In this document: piece by piece, positions 38,143 to 49,300 of the stretch
Layout of the letters: each line of letters opens with the position of its first letter
Position numbering within the stretch: position 1 is the stretch's first letter
Source of the DNA: Hypomesus transpacificus
Lineage: Eukaryota > Chordata > Actinopteri > Osmeriformes > Osmeridae
DNA: 64,000 nt
Direction of reading: 5' to 3'
Assembly (NCBI RefSeq): GCF_021917145.1
Contig: NW_025813698.1
Location: 534,501-598,500, forward strand
Position numbers and translations under genes: made by a program
The notes under the pieces: generated by a model
Databases searched by the model: none
The model's input: the letters and a program-made list of their open reading frames with translations, nothing else
Told to the model about the DNA's origin: nothing

Positions 38143-41100
38143 ATGAGATTACGATCCCGAACTATTGACGACCGCCCATCATTGGCACAGTTCAATGACA
38201 ACGGTCAGTGCCCCTCAACAACTCCGCGACCTCGGCGAGCTGGAAAACGGAATATAGAAAAGGTATTTGAAGATCTAGTAGTAGCCTGTTGTAATCTGTG
38301 TTAGCTATGTGTTATTTTCACCCAAACCGGAAAGGCCAAACACCAACTGTATCTGGTTAGTTAAACAAACATAAAAGCAATGGAACATATTGGCTAGCCT
38401 AGCCACGTTAGCAAGCTTTGCTAAAAACAATGGAGACCACGCATGCGCTTATCGAAATGTTGACGTAGATAAGCAACACGGGCGAGGATGTTTTGAAAGA
38501 CGAACAGATTAAATTAAACTAGGAAATAAAATAAAAACTTGTATTTTTATTCTAATTCTGTATATAGGATGATGAGACACTTGAACAAGAGTACCACTCG
38601 CCCTCCTCTTACGAAGACACCGCCACAAGACTCCCCCCTGTTGTACAGGGTCGTGGGAGGAAAAGGCCGGCTGTATTTGCTGACAGAGAAGGTACAGTTA
38701 TTTTAAAAGTGTCTTAAGGCTGGAAGAGTTATACCAAAACATGTTCTTCCTGCTGCTGTACATTGGCTGAATTGTAACTTATTCCCCTCAGACCTTGTCT
38801 TCAAGACCCCTGTCAGGGTCCAACATCACAGGGTATCATCAGAGATAGACCACCCTTCTCCTCAGAATTCCGCAGTGCGGAATATTTACACACCTATTGT
38901 ACGTTTTCTCACACCTACCAAAGAAAGTAAGTAAACAATCCCTTCCAGCCTTGTGTGCAAAGGTTTTCAAAGATGGTTGCTTTAAAGCTCCTTGCTTTGA
39001 TAAAAAAACATTATAGCCAACAAATAATGGAGGGACTGTTCCAGCACCGCTGTTAGACAATGAGGCAGTGGCAGCTGGCAGTACATTCATTTTTGTATTC
39101 CACAGTTAACCATCCTCATAGAGGTTATTGTCCGTTTGTGAGGCAATACGAATTAGGTCAGCAGTGCATGAGTGTGTGCAGTGCAGTGATACCACAGTAC
39201 TGTCTTATTCTAAGACTTGTGTCACTCTCTGTTCAGACTCAAGGAGTCCCCGCAGTGGTGATGTGCTCATGAGTCCAGAACAATGCGTGTTTGGTTTCGG
39301 CTCCATCGGCCTCCTTGAAGGAGAGGAGGACAACGAGGATGCTTTCAGCCCGTGAGTTTTGCTCCTATTATTCTTCCGTTCTTTAAGTAAAGTACATTTA
39401 TACCGAAAGCTGCACCTCATTCCAGTTGTGTTGCAATTGGATATCTTGTTGATCTGAAATACCTTCTGGATGGATCAGGTTTTACTACAGGTTGTGTTTG
39501 TAGCTTTGATCGTGTCCATTTAGTCCCCTCAAAGTGTCAGTCAGAGCCCTTGTATTGTGGTCGTTTTCAGTTTCGCCTTTATCAAGAACATTCCATCCCG
39601 GTCCCAGCAATCCAAACCCTGCGTCCGAGACATTCCACCCAAGACGAGGAGCACGCCCCAAGCTACGCTGGTTCTAGACCTGGTATATGTTTTTGTTATT
39701 AGACTGTTAGTATGTAGTTGACCTGCAAAAGGTCAATCGATCAAAGGGTGGGTCAGATGGCTGAGCGGTTTTCCATTCAATTTGATTGAGAATCAACTCG
39801 CAGTGCACAATGGGTCGAGCATGTACCACTGAATTGTGTTGATTTTACATGGATTACTACAGTATATATTAAAATCAAACAGTGATAACTAAATTCAAAA
39901 GTACATAGATGCATAGATATGGGCAGATTCAATATACAGATAATATACACATACAAGTACCAACCATTAAGTCACAAGAAGATCAAATAGATAATACTGA
40001 TATGTACCCTGCCATTTGACTCATTGTAAAGACGGATAGCCTGATGGAGGAATGAATTGCAGTGTCTTTTTGTATGGGCTGTTGGGATGGTGAGTTCTGA
40101 GTTATTTCTTAGAGTCTGCCCTGTGGCCCTAGTCCTAGTTGGTGAAACGAGGTCATGCAGAGAAGTTAGGGAATCGGGCTGTTAATCAGAAGGTTGCCGG
40201 TTTGATTCTCGGCCGTGTCAATTACGTTGTGTCCTTGGGCAAGGCATTTCACCCTACTTGCCTCGGGAAGATGTCCCTGTACTTTACTGTAAGTCGCTCT
40301 GGATAAGAGTGCCTGCTAAATGTGAATGGTTCATAACTAAGAAGGACTTAAGTTGGAATGTTTTTTTGCAGGTTAACAAAACACAACCTTGCATTAATAC
40401 CTTGCAGTGCACGGGTGATGTATTTTTGGGGGTTCTGTGCTCATGTGATGTTTGTGTTCTTTTGTAGGATGAGACTCTCATGTACAGCTCACTCAGTGTC
40501 ATAGATGAAGCAGATTACACCTTCCGCACAGCGTTCCAGGACCACGAGTACAAGGCAAGTAGGACGAATGTCTTAATCCACAACGGCAGTGTTTGGTCTT
40601 TTTTTCCAGCAATTCCCGTAAGGGAATGTGGAGGTGCGTGTTGAGGAGGAGTATGTATACATTTAAAAACTTGCAATGTCTTTTATTTCAGGTCTATGTG
40701 ATTCTACGACCGTATGTGAAGGACTTTCTGCAAGCCATGTCAAAAGTATTTGAGGTAGGCCTCAAATTTCTTTCAAGTTCTCTTCAAAAGGCTGTATCAA
40801 CATTTATAGGGTGTTGCCATGTCAACTTTAAATGTCTACTCTTGTCCTTAGATGTTTGTTTACACATCAGCAAAGAAAGAATACGCAGAAAAGATACTGG
40901 ACATCTTGGACCCGCGGCGAAAATTGTTTCGGTATGACTCTTTAATATTTTCATACATTCTCTAAAGAAAGGCTTTTTTATAATGTAGTTATCTAGATCA
41001 GACACTGTTGAATACATTCAGTGAAAATTGTATTTCCCATTTGCTGCATTGCTGACAGTTTTGTTGGTGTTTTGTTTTGGACTGCACACCCATCTATTTT

Positions 41101-41614
41101 AATGATGCTTATTTCTTTACCTTCTTTAGACATAGACTGTATCAAGTGGACTGTACCTGTGTCCTTGGACACTACGTTAAGGACCTGGGAGTGCTTCAGA
41201 GGGACCTGGCTAAGACTGTTGTGTTGGACAATGCTCCACACACCTACCCCTATCATGTAAGTTTATAGGTGATATTACATATCGTGAACTGTTTAACTAT
41301 CAATATTGACTTAACCGTCTTGTTTTGTAGCTGATGAACATGATTCCCATCAAGAGTTGGTCTGGGGACAAGGAGGATAAAGAACTGCAAAAGCTTATCC
41401 CATACCTGGAGAGACTGTCGGGAGCAGTAAGTTGTTAGAAATATAGATCTTTGACTTTCTGTGGATGCTTAGAGTAAGTCACTAAAGTCTTCTCTTCAAT
41501 TAGTTGCTAGTTAAGTGCTCTTATTTGTCTTTTGTCTGTGTTTTATAGGATGATTTCCGGGCAGTTCTGAAGAGGAGAACTGACCACTTTCACAGGCTGC
41601 TTTCTGAAGACTGA
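38143..41614 (+). CDS. ctdspl3: CTD small phosphatase-like protein (CTDSPL2/CTDSPL3 type)
   Basis: HAD-family phosphatase of the FCP/SCP group, which dephosphorylates Ser/Thr on proteins such as the RNA polymerase II tail. Eleven coding exons: 38143-38262, 38568-38691, 38792-38926, 39237-39351, 39571-39682, 40468-40554, 40692-40754, 40852-40931, 41130-41256, 41331-41426 and 41549-41614, totalling 374 residues. The N-terminal half is basic and probably disordered (MRLRSRTIDDRPSLAQF, RGRKRPAVF). The catalytic domain starts at ATLVLDLDETLMYSSLSV with the DxDxT nucleophile (DLDET), split by an intron after DL. Further motifs are FVYTSAKKEYAEKILDILDP (motif II Thr and Lys region) and VVLDNAPHTYP (motif III Asp). 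The exon ending at 40,554 uses a GC donor (AAG|GCAAGT). The naming is tentative; CTDSPL2 is the close alternative. A poly(A) signal lies at 41,987-41,992. Confidence 0.88.
39751..40320 (+). mobile_element. Leu/Ser-tRNA-like SINE, copy C, split by a 394-bp insert
   Basis: The head GGTCAGATGGCTGAGCGGTT (39,751-39,770) is separated from its continuation GTTAGGGAATCGGGCTG (from 40,165) by about 394 bp. The rest of the SINE follows: B box GGTTGCCGGTTTGATTCTC, CACCCTACTTGCCTCGGGAA, and the tail GGATAAGAGTGCCTGCTAAATG. Compared with copies A and B, the break falls exactly inside GCGGTTAGGG, with GTT present on both sides. The element lies in the intron between 39,683 and 40,467. Confidence 0.82.
39771..40164. 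mobile_element. Unidentified insert within SINE copy C
   Basis: AT-rich, non-coding sequence interrupting the SINE. The two ends are not inverted repeats of each other. At most a 3-bp GTT is duplicated at the junction. I do not recognise the family; a fragment of a retroposed element or a patch of filler DNA are both possible. Confidence 0.5.
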
Positions 41615-42029
41615 GAAGAGGCTTTCATTACCATATTCTTTTTAATCTTTTTCAAGATACACTGAGATTTATATTAATATTTCACACTAGCCGTAAGAGA
41701 AATCCGAGAAACGTTTCAAACTAGCTGTTGCTATTGTTACACTATCTTGACCATCTAATATTTCACAGTACACAACCCGTTTCAACCTACAATCTTCTGC
41801 TTAATATATGGATCCTTCAGTGTTGTGGTGTCTAACAGTGGTCAACCCTAACCTTCCAGCATGCTCCCTTCCGTGGAAGTGAATGTACGTGGTGTAAAAA
41901 AGACTAAAATGTCTTAAATACACAATCCCTCTAATTTCAGAAATTTGCTGTCCAAAATTATTTGTATATTTTGTTTTTAGAGGAAAATAAAATGTTGTTT
42001 GAAAGTTACAACGTTTATGTAAATAAATA

Positions 42030-42700
42030 AAGCAACAATTACTTATGAAGTTTCTTCCTGTAGGCTATGTTGTCATTTTGATACGTTTAATGATAATGAC
42101 TATAATACACTATGCGTTAAATTACTTATTTGGTATAAGAAGCTTTTTGCATGTTTAACAAGCAGCGCAATGAACCCCCCTCCCCCTCTAAGTCGAACCT
42201 CCCACCAAATGTAGTCTACAGTGAAATTCTATCCTCCTCAATTCAGTTTCTCTCGCATGTGGTACGAGCACAAAGACTGGCATTGTAGGACTCCCATCAT
42301 CTTTTAACGATCTAAAGTTCCTTAAACCTAAAATGTTAAGCTTTTAGCAAGGCACGTTTTGTCGATATAGTTGTGATTGATTTTTAACCAGTTTCCGATT
42401 ACCTGGCTGAATTACATGCCAAACGGGAGTTGGTATGCAACTTGATGAAACTGCCAATACACGTTTTAATAACAATAGCACAATAATAATCTGAATGTGC
42501 AACATACAAGGACACATGATGATATAGATGTATAAGAAGAACGTTAGAAAAAGTCCTGAGCTGTCACTTACAAGTTATACATTTCTTAATGAGACGGCTA
42601 CATTTAACAGCACAGTCCCAACCCCCCATTGTATCCGTCTCGGATTTATTTTCTCCATATGCTCTGTTTGACATGGTACCCAGAAAGTGTGGGCGGAGGC
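42030..42700. other. Intergenic stretch between the ctdspl3-like gene and tmem79
   Basis: Unique-looking AT-rich sequence after the poly(A) signals at 41,987 and about 42,022. I see no gene in it. Confidence 0.5.
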
Positions 42701-42840
42701 TAAAGCATAGTATTTTGTCCGTCTTGAAATTTGATTCAGAAGTTCAGAATACTGGAAGACAAAAGTGAAGGAAAGCTAAACCGGATTGAGGATTTTTCAT
42801 CCAAAAGTGTACCTCGTCAATCGTGCATCCTGCGAAAACG
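42680..42840 (+). promoter_or_regulatory. tmem79: tmem79 promoter and probable non-coding first exon
   Basis: A GC box (GTGGGCGGAG, near 42,689) is followed about 150 bp later by the donor GAAAACG|GTAAAT (exon end 42,840). The first coding exon begins at about 43,600 after the acceptor CTTTGTAG. Confidence 0.5.
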
Positions 42841-43610
42841 GTAAATTCATTTAGTGTCTTGTTTCTCGAATTCTACAGCCTAATATGAGGTGATAGTTTT
42901 ACATATATAGGCTAGTGTGGAACTTTAGTCTGATGATAATGGCTATCTAACAAATAATGTGCTGAATAGTCAAAACACTCGACTTACGTCATTAAAATAA
43001 AACTAATTTGTATCTCCATCAACATCAATTGTTTCACTGATAAACAAAACAAACTGTTTATTGTAGTCTCATGGACATTTGGGAGAAGGTAAGGCCTTTG
43101 AGATAAATCGGGTGTAGAATTTGTAATTAGCCTATAAACGTATCGATACAAAACGGACTAGATTGAACTCCTTGGCACATCGTTTTAAAACCCATAGGTC
43201 CAACACCATGGAAACATCAGGTCCGTCTTTATTATGGGGAAACGCATAAACGATTGCCCTACGAGCGTAGGGTATTGAAGACCAGTCTGCGCAATTTAAA
43301 TAGGTGCTTGCGATTGATATTTTTTCTCTTTGATTTGGATAATGTACCTTTCTTGTTCGTAATTTGTTCAGAATAGCGTGAGTGTAAAATCAGACAACGA
43401 GCCGCCCTCCACGATTGGCGGTGCCCCAAGGGCAAACTCCAAATGGAATCCCCAGATGTTCATAACCCCAGTTTAGCTCGAAGGGGGTATATACAGGCAT
43501 GGCAAAATCGAACCTCCCCAATGAACAGGTTCCACATTGTTTAGACACCAAACTGATTTGGTCATACTGTAAGTTAGGTTATTAATTTTCACTTTGTAGG
43601 TTTTGCGACA

Positions 43611-45856
43611 ATGACAACCACAGGGCGTCAAGCCAACAACCCCCAAGATGTGAAGGAGATCGACATGGTGAAGGAGTCCATTAGTGACATCATTAATCAA
43701 CTCCAGGACATTGACCCAGCCCGGTTGTCATTCTCCCCATTCCTCGATCTGGACACCCAGATATCCTTGGCACCAGTGTCAGACAGTCCAGAGTCTTCAG
43801 TAGAGGAGCTTCGCTCCTCTTCACACTCTGTCACAGGATCCCAGCATTCTCTGGTTCCTCTATCGGCAGGTAAACACTGTTTTCCTAAGTATTGATCTAT
43901 TTTTAATATTTTAATATGAGTGTTTAATGCTGAGCATGGACCAGATAACCTTATTCATGGCTGATGGATTGATTCACTTGCACTAGTTGTAGATCATTTA
44001 TAAAGTTTTTCAAATAGAATTGACTAAACAAAAAAAAATGAAAAAAGCGACTAGTGAATTTGTGTGTTCATGAGTTGAAGAGATATATTTGCTGCTTTGA
44101 ATATGCCATTTGAATAATATTTGAATATGACTTGTTTTGATCAGATCCCTGTCACCAGGCTGGGCCTAGTGAGTCCCTCGCTAAAGAGCAACTAGATGAG
44201 GGGGATGAGGGAGCACTGGAAGGAACTATTTCCAGTCCGATTGCTGCAGCGCACTCTTTGGAAGACACTGTGGAAAATTGCATCAGTACGCCAAATCCAG
44301 CCTGCTCGAGAGACATTCCCAATGGAATAGATACACTGAGATGGAGTCCTGAATCCAACAATCTAGATTCCACTGTAGATGAAGGTCACCCATTGATCGA
44401 CTTGCCACCGGAGAGCATTGAGATGACCATGTGGAATTCAGACGGGCAGGGAACATGCGAGACTGCTCCCCTCGAGGTCTCAGACAGGGGACGATGTTGC
44501 TGCAGTTGCTGTAGATGTTGCCAAAGCGGACGAGCTCCTGCTCTGTGCTCTGTGCTGGCCTCCCTCCTGTCTACGGCAGGGATTCTCTATGCATTCTATT
44601 TCTATGTTCCCATTGAAGTCCCTGACTGCCCTGACATGCTCAGTCGCCTGGTGTTCACACTTGGCTGCTGTGCTGTTGCTGCTATTCCAGTCTTGTTGGG
44701 TATGTCTTGGTTATTATGTTTTGGACAGACTTGAAACCCTTGAAGCCTAAACCCTGTCTGATTGATGATTTGTGTGAGAGGCTCTCTTTAATGCAGAGTT
44801 AAGAAAGAGAAATTGCAGGCTGTCTGCCCCTCCTGTCTTGGAATTTGTCTACATCCAAGTCTTGTATTTAATCGTCTACTTTCTAAACCTCAAGGCAATA
44901 CAAATCTATCCAGGACTCAAGGGAGGAGCATAATTTCCTCTTCTTATATATAGCTTAAAAGAATAGTAAAAAGTAGTTCAGTTCTCAAATCTCCAGGGAC
45001 GTGTCCTAATAGTTTTCTTTCTTTCTGGGGAAGCATATCCAGTCATCCACCTTCAGGTTATCATGAAAGGACGGAGACAAGCAAAAGATTGTGTTATGAA
45101 TTATTTGTAAATGATCCCCATTGAATAGCTGAAGCTTTACAGAAACAGGATGCTAAAGAACCATGCTGGCAGGCTGAATCACAATAAAGCAGACCTCAGT
45201 GTTTATTTGTGGCCAAAGAGCACCGTTTCAGCTGCTGCTAACCCAGCCCTGCCTTTCCCTTCCTTGTCTAGGGATGCTGATGGGTGCTATGTGCCGATTC
45301 TGTACTGGGTCCTTGGGTTCTGTGGAAACACTTCCCAGACGACTGGCAGTTCAGCAGCTGTTTGTCACCACATCCACAGAGCAATTGTCTCTTTACATTC
45401 TCAATCTTGTTGTTCTGGCCACTCTCCTTCCCCAAGACCAGCTGAGGGTGGTGCCTGTATTGGCTGCCATGTTCATTCTGGGAAGGTAAGTCTCCTAAAC
45501 TGTCAATGTGACGCGAGTGAGTGTTAAGATGAACAAATTGCATGCCGATATCTACGGTACAACACTAAAATACATGTTCCCTCTCTTTTCCTCGTAGGCT
45601 ACTCTACTGGTTTTCCCTTCATGTGTGTAGCTCCTGGCGAGCTTTTGGATCAGGGTTTACCGTTTTTCCTCTTCTTGCCATGGTGGCTTTTAATCTGTAC
45701 TGTCTGTGTGACTTGGGCCTCAGAGAGCTGCTTTTTGGGTCAGAGGACACGCTCTTTAATCAGACGACCCCTTCTTCCTGGCCGCTGGAGATGATGCAGG
45801 GTGGCAAACTGGAGAGTGGCGTACCCACAGATACTGACATCCTGGACACTCAGTGA
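43611..45856 (+). CDS. tmem79: Transmembrane protein 79 (mattrin)
   Basis: Four coding exons: 43611-43869, 44145-44699, 45272-45485 and 45598-45856, giving 428 residues, in phase with GT-AG borders. The N-terminal half is acidic, Ser-rich and soluble. A striking Cys cluster, RGRCCCSCCRCCQSGR, sits immediately before the first membrane helix (LCSVLASLLSTAGILYAFYF) and may be palmitoylated (inference). Further hydrophobic helices are MLSRLVFTLGCCAVAAIPVL, LSLYILNLVVLATLL, VVPVLAAMFILGRLLYW and FPLLAMVAFNLYCLCDLGL. This arrangement fits TMEM79, whose membrane part is related to the MAPEG superfamily. In mammals it acts in the trans-Golgi and lamellar granules of skin and, in other work, on Frizzled receptors. 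The poly(A) signal AATAAA is at 46,262-46,267. The gene converges on pcsk4, with stop codons about 500 bp apart. Confidence 0.85.
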
Positions 45857-46360
45857 GGAGGAGAACAACGTCCCTTTTTCTTTCAAGAAAAAGCGTCTTC
45901 CAGAAATAGCCCATTCCTGTGGTCTGGGGTTCAGCAGAGCTACACAGAATGCCACTAACCTCTAAGACTGTAAAGGCTAAACTTGTATTTTGCTCCCATA
46001 TACAGATCTTTTTTTACGTGGATTTATGCTTATTATCTGAAATGCAAGCCGTTTTCCATCTACATTTGGAGGAAGTCTTTGGACAATGTTTTTGTAAAAT
46101 AAATCAATTTAAGCTATTCCAGTGCCTATTTAATGTTTTGTGAAGTAATTTGACTAAAAAAAGCTATATTTACAAATGGATGAATATTGTTCCAAATTAT
46201 TTCATATAAAACCACCGAATGGCTCATTGGTAAATTATACGGTTTATAAATGATACTGAAGAATAAAAGCAATTTTTATGGTAAACAAAAACTTTGCAGC
46301 ACTTTTCTATTTGATAGTTTTGTCTATTTGGCAGGCTACAGCAGTAATTGGTCACGTTCC

Positions 46361-49300
46361 TCATATAGTTGCAATGCAGGTGGGTGAGGGGAATCGACTG
46401 CTTCCTGTCTGCTCTTCGGACACACTCAGCACTACCATCTCCACCCCTCTCCTTGCCTCCTCTTCATTGCTGGTCCTGCTTGCCCGATTTCTTGAAGCAT
46501 CACCAAATAAGAAGACTCTGTTCACCACCGATGTTATGATCAACATAACGGTCAGGACCACCACCGGCCCACCAATGAGGATGCCAAGCACGGCCGCAGT
46601 CCGGTCCATGCTGACGGTCATTTTACGCCGTTGGCTCCAAGGGTAGACAGGGGGGTTACAGATACCAAGGCGGGGATCGAAGGTAGAGTATGGAGGGCAT
46701 TCCAGGCAGTCTGTGTTCCACTTGCTGAAGCAGGTGTGGCAGCTTCTGTGGCAGGGTAAGCACCTGTGGGTGCCATTTCCGTCTGACTCATAGTAATGAG
46801 GTGGGCAGGCGACCAGGCAAACACTCTCAAACGCAATCAGTGGATGAACACACACTGAAACAGAGGTTACAGGAGGTACATACACTCTGAAACAGAGGTT
46901 ACAGGAGGTACACACATTCTGAAACTAAACAACATGATTTTTCACCTCTATTTGGTTCAAAACATTGAACTTTATCAGGTTTCATCTGATAAAACCTTCC
47001 TCTGGTTGTTTTAGCTGTTAAATTCACTCAATATATGCGCATTAAAATACAGTTTAGATTTGCACGCTGTTTTTTAAAGGACATTTTTGCGGTAAGTTAT
47101 CCTCCAAAGTCATGTACAGTACTACATCAGCACACCTGCACAGCTGCCATCAGTGTCTCTCACTGCACACTCCTGGACCATGGTCCTCTGCATGCGAAGT
47201 CCTGCCATGCGCCCAGCTGACCCATACAACTCCAGTTGGAATTTCAACAAGCGTCCTGTTAATAAGGATACAAATACTTTCAAAGGAACAGAATGCAGTT
47301 GAAAGTGAACAGAAAATTAGGTTTCAATCAGATGCAAATGAGAGAAGGCCAGTATTTATACTGCAGCCAAATCAAATCAAATCAAATCAAATCAAATCAA
47401 ATTTATTTGTATAGCCCTTTTTACACGCAAGCATGTCACAGAGGGCTTCACATGCGCCCATAGAACTGCCCCTCAACCAACCTAAACCCTCAAGGAAGAC
47501 AAGGAAAAACTCCCAGAAAAAAGCCATCGATAGCTTGCACCTCTAATACACATCCCCCTCAACCTGTCTAACAACCTTCTGTTTCCAACAATAACAACTA
47601 CATACGTTATCAATTAAGCCTTTTTTAGACAAGGCTGATCGATGTGTCTTCTGCACAACTTCAGCTGAACTCAGCTTTTCCTCTGTGACCTTGCGCAATC
47701 TACTGTACCTTGGTCAAATAAATCTCCATTGTTTTTTATCTGCAGTATCCAGTGTCCTGATGGATTCTCATCCCAGCAGTGTGTGCTGGTAAATGCCCAG
47801 TCAGAGAATCCTGCACAGGAGCTGTCATAAGGCCTGTATTTGAACATCAGAAAAGGTACCCAATAAAAATATGAACAGTTCACCTATTAATCTACCCATA
47901 ATAATACATGTTGTTTGTTGTTGATGTTCATTGATAGTGTACCTGATAGTGAGGAGGTTGGAGGTAGTTCCCATAGGGCTGGTAAGGGTTATGGAGAGGT
48001 CACCACGTCTGGCTGAGGTCAGGGTCAGTCGGGCCTGCAGGTGCTCTAAAGACTGAATCCAGTTCTTGGTACCGTGACAAGCTGTCTCGTTCCACTTCCA
48101 TGTCAGCTCCTTGCGCAGCTCACTATTGTAAAGAGGTGAAATTTGACTCAACGGTAATGGAAATGTCCATGAAAATATGACTAATTTTGTCAAAACAAAA
48201 ACACATGAAACATGAAGGAACTGAAAGTGACTGCAGCTTTTCAATAGCAAGCTGAACGAACAAGCAAATTTTCCTTACTGAGGTGTGGTAATGACATCAA
48301 CAATACACTTCCTCTGAGGCTGGACTGCTCTCCATTTCCTGGCCAAGTTGACCATCTTGCCTGCATCAAGCAGCCCAAATCCATAGTAGTGGCTGACTAC
48401 AACAGAGTTAAGTGGTGATTTCCAGTGAAAATATCACTAACTCATAACTCCTACACAGCTGGGGTTGTTCCCACTATACTGATATAGCACTTTGAAGTTA
48501 CATATATCAATACATATTCAAATGTATCAACTTAATCTGCTGCTTTGTGTCTCACCAACTCTACCAGCTCCATTGGTCTTCCAGTCACTTGTTTTAAGCT
48601 CTGCTGGTCGAGAAGCTCTCACTACCAGGTGCTGAACATCGCGCCAGGTCAGAGTGGGGCTGAGGGCAAAAAAGTATTATATTTCCTGTTGATTCAAGGC
48701 CTCAGACAAAAACAAGTTATTAAATGACGGATGGGGGGGGGGGGGGGGGGAGTGGCTACTTCGCTTCCAAAGCCAGAGCAATGATCCCAGACGCCAGAGC
48801 AGCGGAGGCAGAGGTCCCGGTGAGGTCAGAGGTACAGGTATGGTGCAGGTTTGTGGTGACGATTCTGCGGTGGTGAAAGCTGCCGCCGCTGTAGGTGGTC
48901 GTTAGGATGGCGGAGCAGGGTTCGCTGTAGAATGGCACGGTGCCTCTCTCTGTAGTGCTACCAACTGATATTGTGTACATGCTATTGGCGTAGCCGTCAC
49001 AATTACAGTTGTCAAAGTTGCTTCCCCCGTTGCCTGAGGCCCAGACATAGATGGAACCCAAGCCCCCACGGCCCTATGAAATATTAAAGGTGTTACTACA
49101 CCAGTAGCTCGGTGTCACTCTTAAGCGAAATAACACAATATAGACACAAACTACTACTACACACTACAGAGGTAGAAGTAGAAGATAAATCATACTTGGC
49201 TTATGCCTCTAATAAAAGCTTCTTGCGTCAACGGACTTGGCCCTTCCACATTCTGGCCCCGGTCATCAGGGCCCCAGCTGGAGCTGTAGATGTCAATGTG

